Below the pieces are notes generated by a model. That model saw nothing but the letters and a program-made list of their open reading frames with translations, was not told the DNA's origin and did not search any database. A stretch of DNA of 64,000 nucleotides from Clostridiales bacterium VE202-21 (GTDB lineage: Bacteria; Bacillota; Clostridia; Lachnospirales; Lachnospiraceae). Below are positions 1 to 8,144 of the stretch, one piece after another. The stretch is taken from the NCBI GenBank assembly GCA_000509105.1, contig BAIF02000118.1:62001-126000 (forward strand), read 5' to 3'. Positions within the stretch are counted from its first letter, which is position 1, and each line of letters starts with the position of its first letter. The position numbers were made by a program, and so were the translations under genes.

Positions 1-1776
1 CTGCTGGCGGATCCCGCCGCCTCCATGCATGCTTGTCAGAGGCAGGAACGTGGCACGCCCAAACTTATTCTGCTTGAGATAGGCGATCATCCGCTTGGCG
101 GTTTCCTCATTGTCGGTGACAATGTTCTGGATATTGCCTCCCAAAGCCGTCTCCACGGCGATCTCATATTCTTTTTCTACTTTAATGATATCCGCAACAA
201 CACCGATCAGTCCCTTTTCCCTGTCCTTATTGCTCATAATCCTGCGGATGCTGTTGCCGTATCCGTCGTATCGCTCGGTTATGTTCTTTAAGGATTCCAG
301 ACGGGAAGACTCTCTGTGGTAGGCGGTCTGTCCAATACGCAGCTGCTCCTGCTTCCCGGACAGTTCCTGCTGGAGCTTATCGATCTCCTGCTCATTCGTG
401 CCGATCTGTTCCGTATAAGCATGGATTCTCCCGGAAATCTGCTGCAGCTCTTCCTCGTATGCGGCGAGTACTTCATTCTGTTTCTCCGCGTCTGACGACA
501 CCTCCAGGATCAGCCTGCCCAGTTCGGATTTTCTCGTTGTAATCTGCTCCTGTGTCGTTGCATAATGCTGGATCTTAGCCTTAGTGGACGCCCTGTTATT
601 CAGAAGCTCTATGATCTCGGCCTTACTCTGTTCAATCTGCGCCGTATCCGAGGCAATCCGGCTCTGCACATCCACCAGCGCTTCCTTTGCCTGTGCATCG
701 CTCTTTGCAACTTCCGCGAGCCTGGCCCTTACAGAAGTCTGTTCCCTTGCAAGTTCCGCCCGCTGGGCCTGTCTGGTCTCTATCTCCACACGGATCGTAC
801 TGAGACGGTTATCATAGTGCTCGTCATTCATCCGAACCGTATTGATCTGTTCTTTCAGAACATTGATCTGTCCCTCCAGCTGCTGCTTGAGAAGGGTCGT
901 CTCATTGAGCTGGCTCTTTGCCTTTTCAATGGAAAAGTCGATGCTGTCCACTTCCTCCTCAATGGCCTCGTACTCCGTCTTCATCTCTTCGTACCGGACG
1001 TTTGCTTCTTCAAGCTCGTCCGAAGCGATTTGATACTTACTGTTCAGATCACGAATCTGATCTTTGATCCGCTCCGTCTCCAACAGGAACATATTAATAT
1101 CGTAAGTCTTGAGTTCTTCCTTCTTCTTGAGATACTCCCTCGCCACCTCGGACTGGCGTTTTAAAGGCCCGATCTGCTTTTCAAGCTCTGAGAGAATATC
1201 ATTGACACGGGTCAGGTTCTGTCTTTCCTCATCCAGTTTTCTGACTGACAGGTTCTTACGCCTCTTAAACTTAACAATCCCCGCAGCCTCGTCGAACAGC
1301 TCTCTCCTCTCCTCGGGCTTTCCGCTCAGGATCTTATCGATCTGCCCCTGTCCGATAATCGAATATCCCTCTTTCCCGATGCCGGTGTCATAAAACATCT
1401 CATTGATGTCCTTCAGACGGCATCCCGCGCCATTTATCAGATATTCGCTCTCACCGGACCGGTACAGCTTTCTCGTAACCGTAACCTCCTCGTAATCTAC
1501 CGGAAGCTGATGGTCGGAATTGTCCAGCGTAATGGCCACCGATGCATAGCTCAGAGGCTTTCGGTTCTCTGTGCCGGAAAAGATGACATCCTGCATACTC
1601 CCGCCACGGAGCTGCTTTACCCGCTGTTCTCCGAGAACCCAGCGTACCGCATCGGCAACGTTGCTCTTGCCGCTGCCGTTCGGACCGACGATACCGGTTA
1701 TTCCGTTGTGGAAGTCGAATTTTATTTTGTTGGCAAAAGACTTAAAGCCCTGTACCTCAATGCTTTTTAAATACAT
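1..1776 (-). CDS. smc: Chromosome segregation ATPase SMC (C-terminal part off the window)
   Basis: Start and 592 codons of the structural maintenance of chromosomes protein are present; the gene continues beyond base 1. The N-terminal ABC-type head has the Walker A motif GPNGSGKS at about residues 31-38 and the usual SMC opening (MYLKSIEVQGFKSF). It is followed by a long heptad-rich coiled coil (about residues 170-500) and then the beginning of the hinge domain (glycine-rich GYGNSIRR... region and GGNIQNIV). SMC with ScpA/ScpB forms the condensin that loops and segregates the chromosome. The ATG at 1776 begins 12 bases after the rnc stop codon, so smc is co-transcribed with rnc, the common Firmicutes arrangement. 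The C-terminal Walker B and signature motifs are outside the window. Confidence 0.97.
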   Translation of the reverse strand, partial: MYLKSIEVQGFKSFANKIKFDFHNGITGIVGPNGSGKSNVADAVRWVLGEQRVKQLRGGSMQDVIFSGTENRKPLSYASVAITLDNSDHQLPVDYEEVTVTRKLYRSGESEYLINGAGCRLKDINEMFYDTGIGKEGYSIIGQGQIDKILSGKPEERRELFDEAAGIVKFKRRKNLSVRKLDEERQNLTRVNDILSELEKQIGPLKRQSEVAREYLKKKEELKTYDINMFLLETERIKDQIRDLNSKYQIASDELEEANVRYEEMKTEYEAIEEEVDSIDFSIEKAKSQLNETTLLKQQLEGQINVLKEQINTVRMNDEHYDNRLSTIRVEIETRQAQRAELAREQTSVRARLAEVAKSDAQAKEALVDVQSRIASDTAQIEQSKAEIIELLNNRASTKAKIQHYATTQEQITTRKSELGRLILEVSSDAEKQNEVLAAYEEELQQISGRIHAYTEQIGTNEQEIDKLQQELSGKQEQLRIGQTAYHRESSRLESLKNITERYDGYGNSIRRIMSNKDREKGLIGVVADIIKVEKEYEIAVETALGGNIQNIVTDNEETAKRMIAYLKQNKFGRATFLPLTSMHGGGGIRQQ

Positions 1777-1788
1777 ATAACACCTGCT

Positions 1789-2486
1789 CTATTTTTCTTT
1801 TCTCAATGCTAGTATTGCTTTATATGCGGCTTCCTGTTCCGCGGCCTTTTTGGTTCTTCCTTTTCCTATGCCGTAGCCATTTTCCTCAATCATGACCTCC
1901 ACGAAGAAAGCCTTATTATGGTCAGGCCCTTCTTCTTTGATCAGCCGGTATGAAATACTCCCTGCCATTCTTGCCTGCACAATCTCCTGCAAAATAGTCT
2001 TGCTATCGAAAAAGAGCTTTTTATCTTCTAAATCCGTCAGTATAAACCGATGGATAAACTCTTTTGCATTAGTAAAACCACCGTCCAGGTAAATCGCCCC
2101 GATCAGGCTTCCAGTGCATCCGATGTGATGGAATCCCGGTGCCTTCCGCCGGTTGCCTCTTCCCCCTTGCCAAGCAGCAGATAGGAACCCAGGTCTATAT
2201 CCCTCGCGCAGAAAGCCAGGGACGGCTCACATACCATGCTGGCCCTTGTCTTTGTCAGTTCCCCCTCCGACACCTTCGGAAATTCCAGGAACAGATATTC
2301 ACTGGAAACCAGTTCAAGCACTGCATCTCCAAGAAACTCAAGGCGTTCATTGCAGTGGTACTTCTCAAGATGCTTCTCGTTCGTATAGGAACTGTGCATC
2401 ATGGCCCGGCGCAACAGAGAAAAATCCCGGAACTTATAACCGATCTTACTCTCCAGTTCTTTTAAACTATCTTTCATATTGTTCAC
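1789..2486 (-). pseudogene. rnc: Ribonuclease III, split by a -1 frameshift
   Basis: Double-strand-specific RNase that matures rRNA and processes structured RNAs. The N-terminal part (from 2486) has the signature NERLEFLGDAVLEL with catalytic E50 and D54, and D123/E126 in SDALEA. Immediately after this the reading frame hits TGA near 2103. The expected continuation (IGAIYLDGG, then a complete double-stranded-RNA-binding domain ending at 1789) is intact in another frame. The gene is 698 bases, exactly one base short of an integral frame. Restoring one C in the GCC-CTG stretch near 2100-2105 would give a normal protein of about 232 residues. Flanked by acpP and smc as in most Firmicutes. A sequencing indel is more likely than a real mutation, because everything downstream is perfectly conserved. 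Confidence 0.93.
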
Positions 2487-2500
2487 CTTTCACTTAAAAT

Positions 2501-2524
2501 GAAAAAGCCCATAGGGGCTTTTTC
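2501..2524 (-). terminator. Stem-loop between acpP and rnc
   Basis: Perfect 10-bp stem (GAAAAAGCCC / GGGCTTTTTC) with a 4-base loop, 11 bases after the acpP stop and just upstream of the rnc ribosome binding site. A T-rich run follows on the minus strand. It probably terminates or attenuates part of the acpP transcript, keeping rnc-smc expression below that of the abundant acyl carrier protein. Confidence 0.7.
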
Positions 2525-2535
2525 ATCTGTTCCAC

Positions 2536-2766
2536 TTATTCTACAGCCTTTCTTATCTGCTCAACGGCATCTCCAACTGTTGTAATCTTCTCTGCCTCAT
2601 CGTTGTCAATCTCAATGTCGAATTCTTCCTCAATACCCATGATTATCTGGAAAATGTCCAATGAATCTGCCCCTAAATCATCTACAAATGTTGTTTCCAT
2701 CGTAATATCCTCTGTAGAAACATTTAATACGTCTGCAATAATTTCCTGTAATTTTTCAAATTCCAT
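2536..2766 (-). CDS. acpP: Acyl carrier protein
   Basis: A 76-residue acidic four-helix protein that carries the growing acyl chain in type II fatty-acid synthesis. The DSL motif is present (LGADSLD), with Ser35 the expected site of 4'-phosphopantetheine attachment. Length and charge pattern are typical of AcpP. It lies 25 bases downstream of plsX, whose product makes acyl-phosphate from acyl-ACP, so the pairing is functional as well as positional. No unusual features. Confidence 0.97.
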   Translation of the reverse strand: MEFEKLQEIIADVLNVSTEDITMETTFVDDLGADSLDIFQIIMGIEEEFDIEIDNDEAEKITTVGDAVEQIRKAVE

Positions 2767-2791
2767 AGTCCTCTTCCCTTTCTTCGCTACA

Positions 2792-3817
2792 TTAATTTGT
2801 CGTTTTTTCTTCCTGCGCCTGGATGGCAGCCTTTATCTTCTCATTGATCTGCTGCTCCTTAAATGTTACGCATTGGATAATTGAATTACATACTTCTTTT
2901 GAAGTAGAGCTTCCATGTGTCTTGACAACTAGTCCATTTAATCCCAGTAGCGGCGCTCCGCCGTATTCGCTGGCATCAAAGTCTTTCAGTGTGGATTTGA
3001 GCGCCGGTTTGACCAGAAGCGCGCCTATCTTTGTCCTCAAAGAGGTCATCATGCTTCCCTTAATCTTACTGATCAGAGTTCCGCCTACGCCTTCAAAGAG
3101 CTTCAGGATCACGTTGCCCACAAATGCCTCGCAGACGACTACATCCACAGCTCCCGCCGGGATATCCCTTGCTTCCACGCTCCCCACAAAATTAATATCC
3201 CTGCATTCCTTGAGCAGCGGAAAGGTCTCTTTCACAAGGGCATTTCCCTTTTCTTCCTCTGCCCCGATATTCACAATGCCGACGGTGGGGTTCTTCTTTC
3301 CTATAATATTCTCCATATAGATGGATCCCATCTTAGCAAACTGGACAAGATGCGACGGCCTGGCATCCACATTGGCACCGCAGTCTATCAGCAGTGATAC
3401 GCCCTTTGCAGTCGGGATCAGCGGAGCCAGCGGAGGTCTCTCCACGCCTTTAATGCGCCCTACAATCACCTGGCCTCCGACCAGTACCGCACCAGAACTT
3501 CCCGCAGATACAAATGCATCTGCCTCGCCCCTTTTCACCAGATTCATGGCCACTACAATGGAAGAGTCTTTCTTCCTGCGAATCGCCATAACCGGTGGTT
3601 CTGCAGTCTCAATAACCTCTGTTGCATTCACAATCTCAATCTGGTCTGTCGGGTAAGTATATTCTGATAACGTCTTCCTAAGCAGTTCCTCCTGTCCCGT
3701 AAGCAGAACCTTAATATCTTTCCTCTGCCGGACAGCCTCTACCGCGCCCTTAATCATCTCGCCTGGGGCATTGTCCCCGCCCATGGCATCTAACGCGATT
3801 CTTGTAATATCAGACAT
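2792..3817 (-). CDS. plsX: Phosphate acyltransferase PlsX
   Basis: Converts acyl-ACP to acyl-phosphate for PlsY, the first step of phosphatidic acid synthesis at the membrane. The chosen ATG at 3817 gives 341 residues, the normal family length, with AGGAGG eight bases upstream; a longer reading from 3877 would place this ribosome binding site inside the gene. The family motif ALDAMGGDNAP is at residues 8-18, and later blocks (SAGSSGAVLVGG, IDCGANVD, EYGGAPLLG) are intact. Normally rpmF lies directly upstream, but here more than 21 kb of sugar genes separate them. The gene has its own promoter (see 3846-3874). Confidence 0.96.
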   Translation of the reverse strand: MSDITRIALDAMGGDNAPGEMIKGAVEAVRQRKDIKVLLTGQEELLRKTLSEYTYPTDQIEIVNATEVIETAEPPVMAIRRKKDSSIVVAMNLVKRGEADAFVSAGSSGAVLVGGQVIVGRIKGVERPPLAPLIPTAKGVSLLIDCGANVDARPSHLVQFAKMGSIYMENIIGKKNPTVGIVNIGAEEEKGNALVKETFPLLKECRDINFVGSVEARDIPAGAVDVVVCEAFVGNVILKLFEGVGGTLISKIKGSMMTSLRTKIGALLVKPALKSTLKDFDASEYGGAPLLGLNGLVVKTHGSSTSKEVCNSIIQCVTFKEQQINEKIKAAIQAQEEKTTN

Positions 3818-3845
3818 TTTCTTTCCTCCTAACGCTACTGCATTA

Positions 3846-3874
3846 ATTCTACTAGACATCAATCTAAAAATCAA
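3846..3874 (-). promoter_or_regulatory. Sigma-A type promoter for plsX-acpP(-rnc-smc)
   Basis: On the minus strand, TTGATT (3874-3869) and TAGAAT (3851-3846) are separated by exactly 17 bases, followed about 30 bases later by the plsX ATG. This supports independent transcription of the lipid gene cluster now that it is cut off from rpmF. Confidence 0.6.
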
Positions 3875-3911
3875 CAAAAAAATGGAAATAGTTGTGGGAG
3901 TTCACTTTGCT

Positions 3912-4202
3912 TTAACGGGCGGAGGGGGACGCTCCATGAAGGGACCGGCACAAGCCGCCTTCATGGATATAGCCGATTGTTTCTAATCTGCTGACAATAA
4001 CATGAAAAACCGAATAATCTTTGATCACCACATCAATGTCAATACAAGGTTTAGCAGAAAGCCCTGCCACTGAAGTACTGCCAACATGTTCAATGCCAAT
4101 AATCAAATCGCCAGCAGCATCTTCAATTTCCTTCCTGATATTTTCAAAATCTGTTTTCCACTTAGAATCATAAGGCAAAACAATAACTCGTGTCGTCTGC
4201 AT
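3912..4202 (-). pseudogene. GrpB-family protein, 3'-truncated remnant
   Basis: About 80 residues match the start of the GrpB/UPF0157 nucleotidyltransferase-like family (VLPYDSKWKTDFENIRKEI, then IEHVGSTSVAGLSAKPCIDIDVV). The similarity stops abruptly after GYIHEG near 3965. The remaining ~15 residues are unrelated GC-rich sequence ending in a stop. Complete members are about 165-180 residues, so roughly half is missing. The ATG at 4202 has GGGAG seven bases upstream. The break lies within a 9-bp inverted repeat (CCATGAAGG at 3934 and CCTTCATGG at 3958), consistent with a rearrangement junction at the left edge of the accessory region. Confidence 0.75.
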
Positions 4203-4333
4203 ACTCAATCTCCCTTCCAACTTCATTCACAGCCAAACTACTGCTAATATGCCCGTAAAGTCATCCCCATACGCCGCCACGGTCTAAACTCCCCTCGGGG
4301 AGCGAGCCTTTACCTGCCGCTTGGAAGCACCAG

Positions 4334-4614
4334 CTTACCGGCAGCCGTGACGTGCTGAGAAAAGCCCCTGCCCTGTTGGAAATGCTTCCAGCGAGCCTAG
4401 CAGCAGTTAGCGGAAATCCGCAGAATCAGCCGGAGAAAAGCTGCTCACCAAAGCAGCTTTTCAGAACACCTGAGCCGCTTAATCATCAGATTAAGCGGTG
4501 AATGTGTTCGGTTCCGGCTGATTCTGCGGATTTCCACTTACTGCTGCTTGGCGCAGCGGCCCGTATTTCCAACAGGACAGGGGCTTTTCTCAGCACGTCA
4601 CGGCTGTCGGTAAG
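4334..4614. ncRNA. Element E1: 281-nt giant hairpin, candidate structured RNA
   Basis: Left arm 4334-4433 and right arm 4514-4614 are near-perfect reverse complements. There is an outer stem of about 50 bp, a central ~16 x 16 internal loop, and an inner stem of about 33 bp. The apical part carries two separate stem-loops (4435-4445/4452-4462 and 4475-4484/4489-4498). The internal loop contains GTTGGAAATGC, four bases, AGCG, four bases, TAG on the left, and AGCGGCCCGTATTTCCAAC on the right. The same motifs occur at the same offset (42 nt from the arm start) in element E2 at 32069-32348, whose stems are otherwise different in sequence. No open reading frame accounts for it. The rest of the 4203-4629 gap holds only the flanks of this element. 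The strand of any transcript is unknown. Confidence 0.75.
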
Positions 4615-4629
4615 CGTCCCTCCTGCCTA

Positions 4630-5670
4630 TCACTCCCGCTTCCAGGATATATTTTGTCTGATATGGATGGAGAGTTCCGTCAAATATTGTCCTGCCGGTT
4701 CTATCCCCAGCCCGATATAATCATATAAAATCTGCAGCGGCAGTGCACCCTGCTTTTCCGGCTGCTGCCCAATGGTTGCGGCAATGACCCCTCTGTCCAT
4801 AAAGGGCTTCTGCTTATTGATCACGTCGTTGGTGATCATCTTGATTCTTCTTTCTTTATCCAGCTTTTCGACTTCTTCACATATGCTGTAGTCACCCGGG
4901 TTGATGATATACAGCGCGTCTAAATCCACATTTTTTTTCACAACCTCAAGAACATTTGAATATTCTCCCTTTTGAAAGACAATATTAGAATCCCTGTTTA
5001 CGATCTCGATCTGCGGATATCCTTCATCCAGTTCCTCTATAAACCCATCCAGCCTCTGCAGAAAGGAAGGCGACTGCTCGTCAAAACTGGTTGCCAGAGC
5101 GATCTTCCCCTTTTCTCGGGTCACAAGCGCGACCAGGCCGGCCGCAACTTTTCCGGAATCATGGTAATCGCATCCAACGTAAGAGAGCCTCCTGGCATCT
5201 TCCATATCCAGATTAAAAAAAACCATTGGGATATTTCTCTTATTCATCTTTTGAACGAATTGCCTGATGGAGTCCATATTGAGAGGCACTAATGCAATTC
5301 CATCCAGTTCATCGTCCTCTGCTTCCTGAAGAAGGGGCGCAATAAACTGATCTGACAATTCTTTGATCAGATAAAAATGGACAGTGACACCAAAGGTCTT
5401 CAGTTCTTCTGCCTTTCTCCTTGCCGCCCGGTAAACATCCGCAAAAAACAAATCCACCGGAGTATCGCATACAACGAATCCAAGTCTGATTTTTTTCTTT
5501 CTGGCCGCCAGCATCTGCCCGGCCATATTGGGCTCATATCCTAACTTGTCTGCTATTTCCTTTACCTTGTGATAGGTTTCTGCATTTACTCCCGGCCGGT
5601 TATTCAATACCCGGTCTACCGTTCCCCTGGACACACCAGCTATCTCCGCAATCTTTTTAATAGTTACCAT
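4630..5670 (-). CDS. LacI-family transcriptional regulator (sugar system 1)
   Basis: 346 residues: an N-terminal LacI helix-turn-helix (IKKIAEIAGVSRGTVDRVLN, residues 4-23), hinge helix, then a periplasmic-binding-protein-like effector domain (FFADVYRAARR..., DGIALVPLN, NIPMVFFNLD, GCDYHDSGKVAAGL). It lies last in the run of glycosidase and ABC genes above it and probably senses the sugar that system imports. The palindrome CCGTGCACGG just downstream of the system-1 promoter (15707-15716) is a candidate operator for it. This is inference from context; the effector is unknown. Confidence 0.9.
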   Translation of the reverse strand: MVTIKKIAEIAGVSRGTVDRVLNNRPGVNAETYHKVKEIADKLGYEPNMAGQMLAARKKKIRLGFVVCDTPVDLFFADVYRAARRKAEELKTFGVTVHFYLIKELSDQFIAPLLQEAEDDELDGIALVPLNMDSIRQFVQKMNKRNIPMVFFNLDMEDARRLSYVGCDYHDSGKVAAGLVALVTREKGKIALATSFDEQSPSFLQRLDGFIEELDEGYPQIEIVNRDSNIVFQKGEYSNVLEVVKKNVDLDALYIINPGDYSICEEVEKLDKERRIKMITNDVINKQKPFMDRGVIAATIGQQPEKQGALPLQILYDYIGLGIEPAGQYLTELSIHIRQNISWKRE

Positions 5671-5738
5671 ACTTTATTCCTCTTCCGACTAGTGTACTTC
5701 AAGATGAATTATACCACGCCTTCTGCCATTCTTGGTTA

Positions 5739-8078
5739 TTAATTGTGCAGATTTTTACAAATATCTCCAAAATCCAGGGTTCCATATTTTCTTTTCAGAG
5801 AATCCAGGTTCAGAAGTGTCATGCCGTTTACAAAACCATTGCATGTATCGTTATCATCCCCTTTATTCTTTGCCGCGGCTCCGGAGAATTCTTTATACTC
5901 CGTGTCCGCCAGCCAAAGGGACGTCATATATCCCTCGCACTGGACTCCCGGCATGGCATATCCATACATGTCTGAGGGCGTTGACAGTCCCTGCTGCATC
6001 CCTCTCGTCACGGCCTTTGCCACCCTTGCCAGTCTGCCGTCATGGCAATACTCTGCAGTTCTTAAAAATTCCGGGACAACCTCTTCAAATGAGCAGTCTA
6101 CGTAACTGCCGGCCGGAATCACGTCACAGCCCGCCCATCCTGTTGTCCGGAAGCCATGACTTCCGAGCAGCGTGTCCGCATCAAAGGGTATGTCCCACAA
6201 GTACGTCCAGCCCGCAAGGATTCTGGCCGCATCTGCCGCACCCGAAAGATATTGTGTATCGCCGCACTGCTCATATAATGCAAGCATACTTCTCATAACA
6301 AACATCACACTCGCGGCATCCATCTTTACGGATTTTTTGTGGGAAGTATCGTTAATGCCTCCTATATATGTGGTGTCCCCAATATATTGGCAAAGGATAA
6401 ACTCAGCCGCCTTTCTGGCTGATTCCAGATACTTTTCTTCCTTCGTATAGCGGTACACTTCTACCAGAAGCGGTATCGGGAATATCGCCCCGGACCCCTG
6501 TTCCTTTTCTGACCGCCCAAACCACTCCTGCGGATGCGCCAAAGGCTCTCCTTCCATCGTATATCCACGATTCCAGGAACCATTCGCATTCTGTATCCGC
6601 AGGAGCCTTTCACAGAAATTTAAAACCGCCTGCAGCCACTCCGGATGCTCCTGTCCATTTTCTTTCTCGATCAGATATGATTTCATCAAATAGAACATCG
6701 TATCGGTCATGGATCTGAAGTAATTTCCCTCTACTTTTGCTAGCTCACCGGCGATATCTATTAAAGCCCCCACAATCTGGTTCCCGAGATAATCCTCCAG
6801 CTCTTTTCTGTCATGGGAATATTGGAAAGGAAGGAGAATCCCCGTCCACCAGTATACAATTTCTTCTTTATCTACATGATAGAGGCCGATCGGAAGCCCC
6901 GATTTCTCTATGCAGTTTTCCACGAAATAATCCAATGTCTTTCGTGCACTCTCTCTGTATTGCAAAAGACATTCTGCACCGCGCTGTCCTTTTTCCCATG
7001 CAGCCGACAGCATATCATATGCAAGGAGTGTCTGCGCACCACAGAATCCATATTCGAGCAGGTTCTGTTCGCCATAACTCTGACGGGGCGAAAAATGGAT
7101 AAAGTAGCCCGCTGGTCTTCCCTTTTTATCCGGGAATTCCCGAAAACTGTCGAGGACCATATCCCTCCTATACTGTACCGATTCCTCTAAAGTAAATGGA
7201 AGAGGCACCTCTTCTCGCAGTAGCCGGTCGATCTGGAGGGCCGTGGTCTGCCAGGAAGCATCCGTAAGCCTTTCTGCCTCCCCCGCCTGCAGTAGATAGG
7301 ACATCTGTAATTTTGTTTCCTCTTCCACACCCTGATAAGCCGCCCATTCGGAGCCGTCCACGTTCAGGCAGAATGTATTTCTTTCATAAAAGGGGTAATC
7401 ACAGCGCAGAATGCATTCTCCCACATGGTATTCCGAGGGGGCAATGCCCAAGGATCCAATGTCTGTATCATGGATAAAATGCCGCTTCTGGATCTGCCGG
7501 CGGGTAATTGTCGTGTCTTTGCATGGGGTATCTGCCCTGAGCAGTGATAGAAAACATTGGCTTTTTTGTGCATATGCGGTCACGGACATAGACGGATTTC
7601 TGTCATCCTTGTAATCCTGGCTGTAAGTCCCAAGGTAATCTTCCTCCCCGTCTCCGTCTGTATCATTTTTGTTATAAAAGGCCCCCGGAATCACGAATTG
7701 ATAATCGTCAAAAGACGCTTCCCTGCTGCCCCTGACCCGAAACTCTGTGGTCAGATGGATCCCTGTTTCTTCGGTAAAGCGGGTGCATACCGCCGTTCTG
7801 TCCAATCTGATCAGCTGGTTTTCTATTTTCCAGATATCTCTGATCTTATACTGATTACCATACCGATCTTCCACCTGTGCCTCTCCATAAAAACCATCCT
7901 CATATACACCGCAGGCATCATAGCGGATTTTTCTCTTTGCCCCTTTGATATCCTTCAGCACAACAGGAAAGTCCACAAATACGCTCATATCCGGCCTGGA
8001 CTCTTCTCTGTTCTTCCATATGGATATCATGGGAGAATAGGCCTCAAATTGGCGTATAAATTCCAACTCTATAAACAT
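5739..8078 (-). CDS. Putative six-hairpin (alpha/alpha-barrel) glycoside hydrolase, paralog A
   Basis: 779 residues. The C-terminal half looks like an (alpha/alpha) barrel of the six-hairpin glycosidase type, with repeated helical segments and aromatic motifs (YWWTGILLPFQY, GSWNRGYTMEG, EQGSGAIFP, LWLADTEYKEFSGAA). The N-terminal half appears beta-rich and contains a calcium-loop-like DTDGDGEED. No signal peptide, so it probably acts in the cytoplasm on imported oligosaccharides. It is homologous end to end with the protein at 9787-12108, the two flanking a GH43 gene in one operon. I cannot assign it to a named family with certainty. Hydrolysis of a pentose- or uronate-containing oligosaccharide is inference from the neighbours. 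Confidence 0.75.
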   Translation of the reverse strand: MFIELEFIRQFEAYSPMISIWKNREESRPDMSVFVDFPVVLKDIKGAKRKIRYDACGVYEDGFYGEAQVEDRYGNQYKIRDIWKIENQLIRLDRTAVCTRFTEETGIHLTTEFRVRGSREASFDDYQFVIPGAFYNKNDTDGDGEEDYLGTYSQDYKDDRNPSMSVTAYAQKSQCFLSLLRADTPCKDTTITRRQIQKRHFIHDTDIGSLGIAPSEYHVGECILRCDYPFYERNTFCLNVDGSEWAAYQGVEEETKLQMSYLLQAGEAERLTDASWQTTALQIDRLLREEVPLPFTLEESVQYRRDMVLDSFREFPDKKGRPAGYFIHFSPRQSYGEQNLLEYGFCGAQTLLAYDMLSAAWEKGQRGAECLLQYRESARKTLDYFVENCIEKSGLPIGLYHVDKEEIVYWWTGILLPFQYSHDRKELEDYLGNQIVGALIDIAGELAKVEGNYFRSMTDTMFYLMKSYLIEKENGQEHPEWLQAVLNFCERLLRIQNANGSWNRGYTMEGEPLAHPQEWFGRSEKEQGSGAIFPIPLLVEVYRYTKEEKYLESARKAAEFILCQYIGDTTYIGGINDTSHKKSVKMDAASVMFVMRSMLALYEQCGDTQYLSGAADAARILAGWTYLWDIPFDADTLLGSHGFRTTGWAGCDVIPAGSYVDCSFEEVVPEFLRTAEYCHDGRLARVAKAVTRGMQQGLSTPSDMYGYAMPGVQCEGYMTSLWLADTEYKEFSGAAAKNKGDDNDTCNGFVNGMTLLNLDSLKRKYGTLDFGDICKNLHN

Positions 8079-8100
8079 GGTACTCCCTCCTTTTTATTAT

Positions 8101-8140
8101 GAAAGGGAATATTGCCTGCAAACACAATACTCCCTCTTTC
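8101..8140 (-). terminator. Intercistronic stem-loop between xynB-like gene and paralog A
   Basis: Imperfect inverted repeat (GAAAGGGAATATTG against CAATACTCCCTCTTTC) filling the short gap between the GH43 stop and the ribosome binding site of paralog A. It may attenuate transcription or stabilise the upstream message. Confidence 0.4.
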
Positions 8141-8144
8141 TTCG

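Noticed and set aside
1789..2486. rnc as a genuine decayed gene
   Set aside because: All catalytic residues and the RNA-binding domain are intact, and the same -1 homopolymer pattern recurs in five other genes, so an indel artefact is preferred.
4334..4614. E1 as an insertion sequence
   Set aside because: No transposase frame of any length, no flanking target duplication, and arms span nearly the whole unit rather than forming terminal repeats.
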